From positions 2,232,001 to 2,296,000 of the forward strand of contig CAWUEX030000002.1 of NCBI GenBank assembly GCA_963921305.4: a stretch of DNA of 64,000 bases, given 5' to 3'. Each line of letters opens with the position of its first letter. Position 1 is the first letter of the stretch. The notes under the pieces are model-generated. The model was not told where the DNA came from and ran no database searches. It saw only the letters and a program-made list of their open reading frames with translations. This document shows positions 52,833 to 61,846 of the stretch, in pieces. This DNA comes from CAWUEX02 sp963921305. GTDB lineage: Bacteria > Pseudomonadota > Alphaproteobacteria > Rhodospirillales > Rhodospirillaceae. A program made the position numbers and the translations under genes.

Positions 52833-54344
52833 TCACTCTCTCAAATCGATCTCGTGTAGATTGATAAACGCATGGCGGGGTTTGTAGTTCAGCACCCGGT
52901 CCGACACGCCGTCGATGCCGGGCAGTTCCCACAGGTACAGCGACGTCGGCTCATCGTGATACATCTGCACCAGCGCTTTGGTTTTGCGCAACCGTTCGTC
53001 GCGGTCGAACTCTTGCTCGGCGTCTTCGATCAGCGGCACCCACTCTGGGCGGCAGTGCCATGCCGCCCGCCACAGGCACGAATGAATGCGCAGCGGCCAC
53101 AGTACGTCGAGGGACGGCAGGTTGTTGAAATCCATGCCGAAGGCAATGCCGTCCCAGCCGCCCTGGCGGATTTTGCGGATGTGTACAGGGTACGGATAGG
53201 TGTTGTAGCGGAGCTGCACGCCGATCTCGCTGAGGTCCTGCGCAATCTGCAAATACCAGGCGCCGTCGCCGGCCATCGCCCCCGGCGTCATGTCGGCGGA
53301 CATCTCAAAGCCGTCCGGATACCCGGCCTCGGCCAACAGGGCGCGCGCCTTGTCGGGGTCAAAGGGGTAGGCGGGAATAGACGGGTCGTAGCCGAAGGAG
53401 CCCTTAACCGCGGCCTGGCCCGACGGTTCGGTCGCACCGGCCAGCAATACGTCGATGATGCGCTGTTTGTTGACGCCGTAGTTCAGCGCCTGGCGCACGC
53501 GTACGTCTTTCAGCGGACAGTCCGCGCAGGTCGACAGGAACGTCAGCAGTTGCACCCGGCCCGAGGGACGGAAGTTCAGCCGCGCGTTCGCCGTTTCTAA
53601 AATCGGGCCGTCGTCGGGGCTGATATCCATGGCGATGTCGATGGTCTCTGTGACGAGTCCTTGCAGCCGGGTCGTGATTTCAGGAACTGCGATGATTTCG
53701 ATGCGGTCGATGACGGGCGCGCGCCACGAGGTCCGGTTGGCCTTGAGATGAATCTCCGTCATATCCCATCGCGTCGCCACAAATGGGCCGGAGCCGACGG
53801 GTGCGCGGGAAAACTCCCGCCGTCCCAGCTCAGACCACAACGCCGGTTCGGGAATGCGGATCCCCGACAGCCGCCGCGGCAGCATGATGTTCGGCTGTTT
53901 GGTTGTGACTTCCAATGTCAGATCATCGACGGCGCGGGCACCCGCTACATCGATCACCGACTGCGCCACCACCTCGATCAACCCATCGCCGGATGCGAAA
54001 TAGTTGAACGCCGCCGCTGCGGCCTCGGCATCGAAGGGCGTACCATTGGAGAAGGTCACGCCGGGCCGCAGTTTGAACTGCCAGGTCAGGTCGTCCACCG
54101 GTTCCCAACTGGTGGCAATCCAGGGCTGCAGATTGCCGTCCACATCCAGAATGGTGAGTGCGTCGTATAGTGCAACCGAACCGATGAGCGTCGGTAGTGT
54201 AATGGTGCCGAACGGATTGCCCAAGTCTTGCGGCAAGCTCACCGCGCCGAAGCGCAACACTTTCTCGGCGGAGGCGGGCGGACTCGAAATGGGTGTCAGC
54301 CCCACCACACATACAAACAACAAAAGCCGGGTGAAGCGCGCCAT
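52833..54344 (-). CDS. ABC-type substrate-binding protein, family 5 (orphan, paralogue)
   Basis: This 503-residue protein has a signal peptide (LLLFVCVVGLTPISSPPASA) and the SBP family 5 fold: WQFKLRPGVTFSNGTPFDAE, APVGSGPFVATRWD and QALNYGVNKQRIIDVLLAG. The C-terminal AAWHCRPEWVP and MYHDEPTSLYLWEL are shared with the 39.8-kb binding protein, so the two are paralogues. It is the first gene of an overlapping five-gene operon without permease or ATPase genes. The Cys pair CADC (about 305) is unusual. It is divergent from the amidohydrolase pair. Confidence 0.9.
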   Translation of the reverse strand: MARFTRLLLFVCVVGLTPISSPPASAEKVLRFGAVSLPQDLGNPFGTITLPTLIGSVALYDALTILDVDGNLQPWIATSWEPVDDLTWQFKLRPGVTFSNGTPFDAEAAAAAFNYFASGDGLIEVVAQSVIDVAGARAVDDLTLEVTTKQPNIMLPRRLSGIRIPEPALWSELGRREFSRAPVGSGPFVATRWDMTEIHLKANRTSWRAPVIDRIEIIAVPEITTRLQGLVTETIDIAMDISPDDGPILETANARLNFRPSGRVQLLTFLSTCADCPLKDVRVRQALNYGVNKQRIIDVLLAGATEPSGQAAVKGSFGYDPSIPAYPFDPDKARALLAEAGYPDGFEMSADMTPGAMAGDGAWYLQIAQDLSEIGVQLRYNTYPYPVHIRKIRQGGWDGIAFGMDFNNLPSLDVLWPLRIHSCLWRAAWHCRPEWVPLIEDAEQEFDRDERLRKTKALVQMYHDEPTSLYLWELPGIDGVSDRVLNYKPRHAFINLHEIDLRE

Positions 54345-54511
54345 GGGCAATTCGATCCTATTCCGTGTGCGTTCTTTTCGGTGTTTAGAGCGTGATTTTG
54401 CGGGCTTTACCGGGCGAACGCAATCGCGCTTGTCATCCCCTGTGGTTGGGCTAGGCTCACTCGCAAGTCGAGCCCAGCTCGCCTTTAAAGAGAGACAAAA
54501 GGGAGGGGCGC

Positions 54512-55933
54512 ATGCGCCGCACACTCATCTCGGCCACCGCACTGGTGGCCGCTGTCGCCGTATCGCTGTCATCCGCGACGGCGCAAACGGACTCATCGCA
54601 AGCCGGACAGCTGCTGGCCACGGTCAACCGCGATCCCTATCCCAGCACCTATGTGCCGCGCCCCGCGCCGGTGACCGCATTGACGGGTGCAACCGTGCTC
54701 GATGGCGCCGGCAATATGTTCGAGAACGCCACGGTGCTGATGTCCGATGGCAAAATTTCTGCCGTCGGTACCAATGTCGCCATTCCCGACGGCGCTGTGG
54801 TGGTCGATGCGGCGGGCAAGTGGGTGACCGCGGGCATCATCGATATTCACTCGCACATCGGCATCGGCCCGGTGCCGAATACGGAAGCGTCCGGCGATGT
54901 CAATGAATCAACTTCGCCCAACACCGCCCAGGTGTGGACGGAACACGCGGTGTGGCCGCAAGACCCGGCCTTCGGACGCGCCATCGCCGGCGGCATCACC
55001 ACCCAGCACATTTCCGTTGGCTCCGCCAATCTGTTCGGCGGGCGCACGGTCGTGGTCAAGAACGTGCCGGCGCGCACCACCCAGGGCATGAAGTTTCCCG
55101 GCGCCAAGCAAGGCGTAAAGATGGCCTGCGGTGAAAATCCCAAGCGGGTGTACGGCGGCAAAGGTGGGCCCGGCACGCGCATGGCCAACTTCGCCGGCTA
55201 CCGCGCCGCTTGGTACGACGCGCTGCAATATCAATACGACTGGGATCTGTACGACGCCAAAGTGCAGCAGGGCGATCCCGCCGCTAAGCCGCCGCGCCGC
55301 GATCTCAAGAACGAGACGCTCGCCATGGCCCTGTCCGGTGACATTCTGGTGCAAATGCACTGTTACCGCGCCGATGAAATGGCGTTGGTACTCGATATGG
55401 CGGAGGAATTCGGCTACCAGGTCTCCGCCTTTCACCACGCCGTCGAGGCCTACAAGATCGCCGATCTGTTGGGCGAAGCCGGTGCTTGCGGCGCTATGTG
55501 GGGTGACTGGTGGGGCTTCAAGCTGGAGAGCTTCGACGGCATCCGCGAAAACATCGCCCTGGTCGACGCCGCCGAAGGCGGCTGCGCCATCGTCCACTCG
55601 GACTCCAATGTCGAGATTCAGCGCCTGAACCAGGAAGCCGCCAAGGCGATGGCGGCCGGCAACCGCATCGGCCTGGATATTTCCAAAGCCCATGCCTGGA
55701 CCTGGCTGTCGCTCAACCCCGCCAAGGCGTTGCAGATCGACGATCAAACCGGCTCGCTGGAGCCGGGCAAGATGGCAGATGTTGTGATCTGGAGCGGCGA
55801 TCCGTTCTCGGTCTACACCCAGGCCGAACGCGTCTACATCGACGGCGCGCTCACCTACGACCGCTTTGATCCCTCCAAACAGTTCCTGTCTGATTTTGAA
55901 GTCGGCTACACCCGGCAGGGAGAGTTGAAATGA
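54512..55933 (+). CDS. Secreted metal-dependent amidohydrolase
   Basis: This 473-residue protein has a signal peptide (LVAAVAVSLSSATAQ) and an imidazolonepropionase/dihydroorotase-like amidohydrolase fold. It keeps the metal set: HxH in GIIDIHSHIG, His in QMHCYRADE, His in SAFHHAVEAYK and Asp in IVHSDSN, then NPAKALQIDDQTGSLEPGKM, the beta-sandwich return. The start ATG follows GAGGGGCGC. It hydrolyses a cyclic amide or similar bond in the periplasm; substrate unknown. The next gene overlaps by four bases and encodes a degenerate paralogue. Confidence 0.92.
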   Translation: MRRTLISATALVAAVAVSLSSATAQTDSSQAGQLLATVNRDPYPSTYVPRPAPVTALTGATVLDGAGNMFENATVLMSDGKISAVGTNVAIPDGAVVVDAAGKWVTAGIIDIHSHIGIGPVPNTEASGDVNESTSPNTAQVWTEHAVWPQDPAFGRAIAGGITTQHISVGSANLFGGRTVVVKNVPARTTQGMKFPGAKQGVKMACGENPKRVYGGKGGPGTRMANFAGYRAAWYDALQYQYDWDLYDAKVQQGDPAAKPPRRDLKNETLAMALSGDILVQMHCYRADEMALVLDMAEEFGYQVSAFHHAVEAYKIADLLGEAGACGAMWGDWWGFKLESFDGIRENIALVDAAEGGCAIVHSDSNVEIQRLNQEAAKAMAAGNRIGLDISKAHAWTWLSLNPAKALQIDDQTGSLEPGKMADVVIWSGDPFSVYTQAERVYIDGALTYDRFDPSKQFLSDFEVGYTRQGELK

Positions 55934-57219
55934 GAACGCTCCTCCTTACCGCCCTCGCTGTCACCCTAAGTGCCGTCACCCTCAGCGCCTCCGCCTGGGC
56001 GGACAGCATCGCGATCATAAATGGCACGGTACACACGGTGACCGACCGTGGCGTACTCGAGGGTGCGACCGTACTGATCGAGGATGACGAGATCATCGCC
56101 GTCGGCGCCGATGTCGACGTGCCTGCTGATGCCACTATCATCGACGCCGAAGGCCGCCCGGTCACACCGGGGCTGATGAACGTGGTCACCCGCATCGGTC
56201 TGCTGGAAGTCGGGCAGGTGTCCGCCGCCAATGACTACAGCTCGTCCGCGTCACCATTCTCCGCGGCGTTTGATGTCTCCGCGGGTTTGAACCCGGAGTC
56301 CGTTCTTGTTCCCATCACCCGCGTCGATGGCATCACCCGCGCGGTCACCATCCCATCGGTGCGGGGCGAAGTGTTCTCTGGCCTTGGCGCTGTCGTTCAC
56401 CTCGGTATCGACGACGACATGGTGGTCGAAGACCGCGCCGCGCAATACACCGCCTTCGGCGGCCGCGCCGCTGAATCCGCCGGTGGCGCCCGGGGCGGGC
56501 TGGCGGAATACTTCCGTCAGGCCTTTGACGACGCGCTCGATTACGACGAAAACCGCCGTGACTTTCAGCAGGGCCGCACCCGCGACTACGTACTGCACTA
56601 CCGCGACCTTGAAGCGCTGCTGCTGGTGTTGGGCGGAGAAATTCCGCTGGTGGTGGACGTCAACCGCGCCGCCGACATGCGCGTGCTGATGGACATCGCC
56701 TATGACTACGACATCCGCATGATTTTCAACGGTGCGCGTGAGGGCTGGAAGGTGGCCGAAGAGCTGGCCGACGAAGAGGTGGCCGTGATTCTCGATCCGT
56801 CCAACAACTTGCCCACCAGCTTCGACAACATTTACGCCACCACCGACAACGCCCGCATTCTGCACGAGGCCGGGGTGACCATCGCCATCGCCACAACCTC
56901 TTTCAACGACGTCAACAATCCGCGCAACGTCACCCAGATTGCCGGCATCGGTGTCGCCAACGGTCTGCCGTTTGACGCGGCGTTGCGGGCCATCACCCGC
57001 AACCCGGCGGAGATGTTCGGCATCGGCGACGACTTCGGCACCCTGGAAGAGGGCATGGACGCCGACGTGGTGGTGTGGGAAGGCGATCCGCTGGAGGTGA
57101 TGACTTTGCCAACCCATGTCATCATCAACGGCGAGCTTATGCCCATGGACAACCGCCAGCTCCGCCTGCGCGACCGCTACATCGACCTCAGCGACGAAAC
57201 GCCGATGCAGTACAGGTAA
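55930..57219 (+). CDS. Secreted pseudo-amidohydrolase lacking all metal ligands
   Basis: This 429-residue protein has a signal peptide (ALAVTLSAVTLSASAWA) and the amidohydrolase fold, but every metal position is changed relative to its upstream partner: MNVVTRIG for DIHSHIG, VVDVNRAADM for VQMHCYRADE, IFNGAREGWK for AFHHAVEAYK, and ATTSFND for VHSDSN. It retains NPAEMFGIGDDFGTLEEGMD. Its ATG overlaps the partner's TGA (ATGA). It is therefore probably a non-catalytic subunit of a heteromer with that enzyme. The periplasmic location is shared. Confidence 0.88.
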   Translation: MRTLLLTALAVTLSAVTLSASAWADSIAIINGTVHTVTDRGVLEGATVLIEDDEIIAVGADVDVPADATIIDAEGRPVTPGLMNVVTRIGLLEVGQVSAANDYSSSASPFSAAFDVSAGLNPESVLVPITRVDGITRAVTIPSVRGEVFSGLGAVVHLGIDDDMVVEDRAAQYTAFGGRAAESAGGARGGLAEYFRQAFDDALDYDENRRDFQQGRTRDYVLHYRDLEALLLVLGGEIPLVVDVNRAADMRVLMDIAYDYDIRMIFNGAREGWKVAEELADEEVAVILDPSNNLPTSFDNIYATTDNARILHEAGVTIAIATTSFNDVNNPRNVTQIAGIGVANGLPFDAALRAITRNPAEMFGIGDDFGTLEEGMDADVVVWEGDPLEVMTLPTHVIINGELMPMDNRQLRLRDRYIDLSDETPMQYR

Positions 57220-57343
57220 GGCAGCATCGGCGCAATGGGAACGGCAAAGTCATGACCGGGGCCTAGTTTAGGTCTTCAGCAAGGGGTGGTATCTTTTACT
57301 CTGTAAAAAGTTAAGCACTCAAACATCAGGGAAACGCTTTTTA

Positions 57344-58282
57344 ATGGCTGCTCCAGGCTCTTCGGATGACACCCTTGTTGTCTACTATGACTTCAAGAGC
57401 GCACCCGTCACATTTGACTTTATGCACTTCATTATTGCCGCGCACTCGTACGCCGTCCTGAACAAGCTTGGCCGGTTCGATGTGGTTCTCATCGCTGATG
57501 CATGGCGCAATGCCTCGGATCGTGACAGATCCTATTCGTTGTCTGAAAGGTTTTGGCGTCTGTGGAATTTAATCATGGAAGTTCTCGCCGTTGTTCCGGA
57601 CATCCGCAATATATCAATTTTGTCGGAGCCGCTTTCGGCCGTAGCTACCAACGCTTACCCGCAGGACTTTCATCCCAACATCAACCAACAAATCATTTAC
57701 GATCCCAACCGCGTTATCGAATTCCATTCCGCGGGTGTGAGCGTCCAAATTCTACGTCCGTCCGAATACGCGATGTCCCGGGTTGCAAAATACCTGCCGA
57801 AAACCGAGCAAAAAGTCATTACGTTTTCCTTGCGCAAAGCCGATTACGATAGTATTCGCGACTCTCGACTAGAGGACTGGTATCAATTCAGTCTGGAACT
57901 CAAAAAGCGCGGCTACAGGGTCATCGTTGTTCCCGATCAAGATGACACACTCACCCTACGGACGATGAACAGGTACGATTGGGAAGTGTTTGAGCCATCG
58001 TGCATGAGTGTCGACTTGCGGTTGGCTTTATATCACCGAGCCGACATGAATTACGTAACAAATGGTGGAATGATCACCCTGTTCTTGTATTGCGGTGTTC
58101 CTTTCAAATGGTACTCCGTGGTCGTGGAGGGCGCTGATACAGCCTCCGTTGAGTACTATAAAGTGATGGGTCTCGCGGAAGGTGATAAGTATCCATGGCT
58201 GAAGGAAAACCAACATATGATATGGGAACCCGACAGCTTGGAGAATTTAATGAAGTCAATCCCAGAACTTGAGAAGCTTTAA
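57344..58282 (+). CDS. Glycosyltransferase-like protein of an accessory island (tentative)
   Basis: This 312-residue soluble protein has alternating strands and helices typical of a GT-B-like fold: LVVYYDFKSAPVTFDFMHFI, VITFSLRKADYDSIRDSRLE, GYRVIVVPDQDD and YVTNGGMITLFLYCGVPFKW. These resemble ADP-heptose- or fucosyltransferase-like architecture, but no diagnostic motif confirms it. DNA is visibly less GC-rich than the flanks, and two further genes of this style follow. AGGGAAA precedes the ATG. I infer a role in cell-surface glycan synthesis. Confidence 0.6.
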   Translation: MAAPGSSDDTLVVYYDFKSAPVTFDFMHFIIAAHSYAVLNKLGRFDVVLIADAWRNASDRDRSYSLSERFWRLWNLIMEVLAVVPDIRNISILSEPLSAVATNAYPQDFHPNINQQIIYDPNRVIEFHSAGVSVQILRPSEYAMSRVAKYLPKTEQKVITFSLRKADYDSIRDSRLEDWYQFSLELKKRGYRVIVVPDQDDTLTLRTMNRYDWEVFEPSCMSVDLRLALYHRADMNYVTNGGMITLFLYCGVPFKWYSVVVEGADTASVEYYKVMGLAEGDKYPWLKENQHMIWEPDSLENLMKSIPELEKL

Positions 58283-58360
58283 CTCATGTGTTGGCGTTCT
58301 CCTATATTGAATGCGGCACTTGTTGGTTACGCGCTTTTCGTTTGATCGAAAGGCTAAGAA

Positions 58361-59125
58361 GTGGCCATCACGAAAATACATGTTGAGTTGCTGCGTGAGA
58401 GCGTCCGGCACCTCAGGCGTGCCTCCGGTCAGGAGCCGATCAGGATGCTGGCGCTGGCCTATCCCGATATCCTTATGACCCGGACGCAAATTGCCTCGCT
58501 TCTGGGTCTTTCAGAACTGCCCGAACCCATCGTCAGAGACGACTCGGCTGACATAATAAAGTGGCACGGTCTTGAGGGGATCATGAGTGAAGTCTTTGAT
58601 ACGGAATACGTTATGGGACTGATGGGCATAAAGCTAACCGTATCGGATATCTCTAAGTTTCGGGGTGACGAGCTATTCATCGACCTCAATGAGCCTGTGC
58701 TCAAAAAGTATCAGGCCTGTTTTGACATCGTACTTGACCCAGGAACGCTTGAACACTGCTTCAACGTGGGACAGGCCATGAGAAATATCGTCGCTATGCT
58801 AGAGGTGGGTGGGCTCGTCATTCACAATAATCCAGTGACAGCCGTCAACCATGGCTTCTTTAATTTTTGCCCAACGTTTTACGCGAACTTTTATATTGAT
58901 AACGGTCATGAACTCTTGTCGCCGATCTACTGCAGTTCGGACGTTAAGACCAAACAGGGGCTGGTTCAGGAAGTTCTGGAGCTGCACCCCTTTGAGCCGC
59001 CCCCTGAACTGCCGAAAGCAAAATCATCGATCACGACTGTCGCTCAGAAAAAAAACGATGCCCTTCCAGAGTGGCCAATGCAGCAAAAATATAAGGAGAT
59101 ACTTAAACAAAAGGGTAATGAGTAG
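58361..59125 (+). CDS. Putative SAM-dependent methyltransferase-like protein
   Basis: This 254-residue protein has a core FDIVLDPGTLEHCFNVGQAM, then RNIVAMLEVGGLVIHNNPV and TAVNHGFFNFCPTFYANFYI, which looks like the second half of a class I methyltransferase fold. The first motif is not clear (a nucleotide-binding Gly loop is absent). The GTG start has a purine-rich leader. About 40 C-terminal residues are Lys-rich and low complexity. It lies in the AT-richer island between the glycosyltransferase-like and sulfotransferase-like genes, probably modifying a sugar or lipid. Confidence 0.6.
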   Translation: MAITKIHVELLRESVRHLRRASGQEPIRMLALAYPDILMTRTQIASLLGLSELPEPIVRDDSADIIKWHGLEGIMSEVFDTEYVMGLMGIKLTVSDISKFRGDELFIDLNEPVLKKYQACFDIVLDPGTLEHCFNVGQAMRNIVAMLEVGGLVIHNNPVTAVNHGFFNFCPTFYANFYIDNGHELLSPIYCSSDVKTKQGLVQEVLELHPFEPPPELPKAKSSITTVAQKKNDALPEWPMQQKYKEILKQKGNE

Positions 59126-59175
59126 TTGCCCCACAATGCGCTTAGTTGAGCGCACCTAAAGCGAGCGCAAAAAAT

Positions 59176-60192
59176 ATGGGAAACCCAGGGCGACTAAGCG
59201 AACTTGTAGACAAGGTATATGCGATTGCGGATCAACACAACAGTATCGCAAAACACTTGGCATCAAATCATTTCGAAGAAAGTGTCGAGACACGTAGGCA
59301 TGTGGATGAACAGCTTCAAGATATCGCCGCGCAATACCATTCTGTGGCCAAAGAACTAGCAGACTTTGGAGAGCTTGATTGGGCAAATAGAGTTCTTAAG
59401 GAGGTTTTGAAGGTTAATGAATATTTTGGAGCGCTGGAAAATACACTGCAGTCACTTCAATCGTGTAAGCCGCCCCGGCTGCTTTTTGTGCATCTACCTA
59501 AAACCGGCGGCTCTTCATTTCAGTCCGCATTCCCCAGTATGTGTGAAACCTTGGGCCATAGAATTATGCGCGATAACGCCACTGAGATGAATGACAAAGA
59601 CTACTGCAAGACTCACTTTGAGAACTGGTCTGTTGAGCTGCGTGCACTGCCACCCAGCATTAAGGTTACCAACGTCCGCAACATATTCAGTTTTCTCGTC
59701 AGCTATTTCCATGACGTTTTGAGATTTTGGTCGTCACCAAGTCATGTGGAGGATTACGTTTCCGCAAACAAGGGGTTTGCTTACTTCGTCAACCACCTTG
59801 CGAATAAGACAGAGACCTGGGTTTCGAGAGACCTGGTTTTCTTTCAACTCTTCTGTCAGCCATCCGGAAGATTGGTGGTTGATTGGGTGAACCGCCTAGA
59901 GACCATCGAAGACGATGTCAGGGCGCTGCGTCAGTATCTTGGCCTGTCTGTCGATGAGACCGCGCGGGTGGCCCATAAGAATCAGCATGTGCACGTTGAC
60001 TATAGAACTTTCTATACTGATGCGCTCGCCGATTTGGTTGAGCAAACATGGCAGGATGACTTCTCACTCTACGGGTTTGATTTTGACACGCCGTACCGTG
60101 ATCAAGGTGACTTCGTCCACAGAAGTACCGATCAAGCCAAACAGAGGTGGGCCTACTCTCTTAATACTCGCAAGGTGTTGGCATTGAGCTAG
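59176..60192 (+). CDS. Sulfotransferase-like protein
   Basis: This 338-residue protein has a helical N-terminal region of about 95 residues (YAIADQHNSIAKHLASN ... VLKEVLKVNEYFGALENTLQ) before a sulfotransferase domain. The domain begins with the PAPS 5'-phosphosulfate loop LLFVHLPKTGGSSFQSAF and is followed by the 3'-phosphate-type segment KVTNVRNIFSFLVSYFHDVL. It resembles carbohydrate sulfotransferases. The ATG at 59176 lacks an evident ribosome site; a TTG at 59146 is possible. It is the last gene of the AT-richer island, next to phage-tail-like genes, so it probably sulfates a surface glycan. Confidence 0.8.
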   Translation: MGNPGRLSELVDKVYAIADQHNSIAKHLASNHFEESVETRRHVDEQLQDIAAQYHSVAKELADFGELDWANRVLKEVLKVNEYFGALENTLQSLQSCKPPRLLFVHLPKTGGSSFQSAFPSMCETLGHRIMRDNATEMNDKDYCKTHFENWSVELRALPPSIKVTNVRNIFSFLVSYFHDVLRFWSSPSHVEDYVSANKGFAYFVNHLANKTETWVSRDLVFFQLFCQPSGRLVVDWVNRLETIEDDVRALRQYLGLSVDETARVAHKNQHVHVDYRTFYTDALADLVEQTWQDDFSLYGFDFDTPYRDQGDFVHRSTDQAKQRWAYSLNTRKVLALS

Positions 60193-60258
60193 ACTGGTGG
60201 CTTATGGGTAGAAAAAAGCTTGTTCTGCGTGCCCACGGGTATGGATACTCTCTCGAAC

Positions 60259-61179
60259 CTATCCTAAGAACTGAACGAAGGCATAACCGCTCCCGCCCAT
60301 ACCGCTCGTTGTAACGGCGCCGCCGCCGCCCGCTCCGACTCCGCCATCTCCGCCAGTTCCTTGTCCCCCCCCTCCGCCGCCAAACGCGCCACCATTTCTT
60401 GCGATGGCCGTGTCGCCTCCGCCACCGCACATTAAGCCACCAGCCGTTGATGATCCGGCGCCACCATTTCCGCCGGAGATACCGGATGGCAGACTGTGAA
60501 TAAAAATATCTGTGCCTGTGTACGTGTTTCCAAACGTCCCAGAGAGAGCACCAATCGCAGCTGCAGCGCCCGAGGCAGAGCTGAAAAAAGCACCGCCGCC
60601 ACCACCCGAAGAGCCAGTTGCATCTCCACCGTTGCCGCCGCCAACTCCGCCACCGCCGCCGCCGCCATCTGCGGCTCCATCTCCGCCTGCGCCGCCGGTT
60701 CCATAAGGCGTGCCGGCAGCACCGCCGCCGCCGCCTTCGCCGGTGGAGCCGCCGCCGGCGCCACCTGTCGCTTGCAGATCGCCGCCCGATCCCGTGCTGC
60801 CGGCACCTCCCGTGCCGGCATCGCTGCCGCCACTGCCGCCGTTACCGGTTACCAATACTCCCGACGTCGAACCGGAGATTGAGCTGGCGCCGCCGTCATT
60901 GCCAGCGGCGTCGCTGCCGGTCACTGACGCGCCACCGGCGCCGATGGTGATGGTGAGCGTTTCTCCCGAAGCGAGATCGAAGTAGCCCTCGGCAAATCCG
61001 CCACCCCCGCCGCCGCCAGCGGAAGACGCATCACGTGCGCCGGATCCGCCACCGCCCAGACACCCCATGTAGCACCCTGTAGCCCATGGGGGGACTGTAA
61101 GCGTCCCCGAAGTCACGAACTGATAAACGGGTGACCTCTTTCCACCACCGGCGGATGATCCAGATACATACCGACCCAT
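60259..61179 (-). CDS. Glycine-rich tail-fibre-like protein A
   Basis: This 306-residue protein has an N-terminal YQFVTSGTLTVPPWATGCYM segment and then long Gly/Ser/Ala-rich repeats (about 40-290) with GETLTITIGAGGA. This matches the Gly_rich_2 type domain found in phage tail tips and secreted adhesins, where Gly-rich helices of polyproline-II type pack side by side. It has no signal peptide. GGAAAGGAATTTACG precedes the ATG. It is the most 3' gene of a minus-strand run of structural genes. Receptor-binding function is inferred from the family. Confidence 0.75.
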   Translation of the reverse strand: MGRYVSGSSAGGGKRSPVYQFVTSGTLTVPPWATGCYMGCLGGGGSGARDASSAGGGGGGGFAEGYFDLASGETLTITIGAGGASVTGSDAAGNDGGASSISGSTSGVLVTGNGGSGGSDAGTGGAGSTGSGGDLQATGGAGGGSTGEGGGGGAAGTPYGTGGAGGDGAADGGGGGGGVGGGNGGDATGSSGGGGGAFFSSASGAAAAIGALSGTFGNTYTGTDIFIHSLPSGISGGNGGAGSSTAGGLMCGGGGDTAIARNGGAFGGGGGGQGTGGDGGVGAGGGGAVTTSGMGGSGYAFVQFLG

Positions 61180-61577
61180 CGTAAATTCCTTTCCTTGTAA
61201 AACGTGGCAGCCGTCTCTCTGTGTGGAGCGCTGCGCGGCGTCGTCGCGGGGGTCCGCGGTGCCGGGTGATGGTCTAAGTGGTGGCCGGCCTCGCGGGTCA
61301 AGGACGGGCCCTGAGGGGATCAGGGAGGGGAAGGGGCAAGGCCAGCCACCGGACGGAAGTGTGGCACAAAATAGTTTGTTATACAACAATATTTGTTATT
61401 TCTTGTTTATGTCAGAATTTCAGATGTTTAGCGGGCACGTTGTGGCGAAATCGACGGCGATACCCTTCACGGCATCCAGTTCTATCAACTGTGGAGTCAC
61501 CTGGACCTATTGCAAAAGTGGTGCGTCTAAGATCATCAGGCCCGGTGCGCCATCTCGGTGCGCCATCATTGATGTCG
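61180..61577. other. Non-coding gap between glycine-rich gene A and the 88-residue gene
   Basis: No convincing gene is present in these 398 bp. The left half is GC-rich and contains a small perfect hairpin (CCCTGA GGGGA TCAGGG, 61309-61325). The right half is AT-rich with TTGTT ATAC AACAA near 61379-61392. A minus-strand promoter for glycine-rich gene A is likely here but cannot be fixed. Confidence 0.5.
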
Positions 61578-61844
61578 CTAAGAGATGCCGCTTGCCTTAG
61601 CCCGGCGCACGATGTCTTCGGACATCTCTGGAAGTGGGGATGCCCACGCATCTTTGTCGGGGTTGTAGCGGTCACCGCTTTCAGGCTGTCGCGCGAGACG
61701 GGTCACGTCGATGGCGAGACCGTACGTTGGAGCGAACACGGGCAGGGCACCGTCGTAGGGGTAAACGCCCCAGCAAAAATGGGTAAAGCCGCTTTCTATG
61801 TCGCCATTGGCGAAGCGGCGTAGTTCCGCATAGATACCGGTCAT
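61578..61844 (-). CDS. Small unknown protein of the tail-like cluster
   Basis: This 88-residue soluble protein has aromatic-rich beta strands (FTHFCWGVYPYDGALPVFAP) and a polar C-terminal helix (EMSEDIVRRAKASG). Its start lies at the stop of glycine-rich gene B (TAGTGATG), with AGGCTTAGTG as ribosome site, so it is co-translated with that gene. The pairing directly behind a tail-fibre-like gene suggests a fibre assembly chaperone or tip protein; this is inference from position only. Confidence 0.6.
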   Translation of the reverse strand: MTGIYAELRRFANGDIESGFTHFCWGVYPYDGALPVFAPTYGLAIDVTRLARQPESGDRYNPDKDAWASPLPEMSEDIVRRAKASGIS

Positions 61845-61846
61845 CA

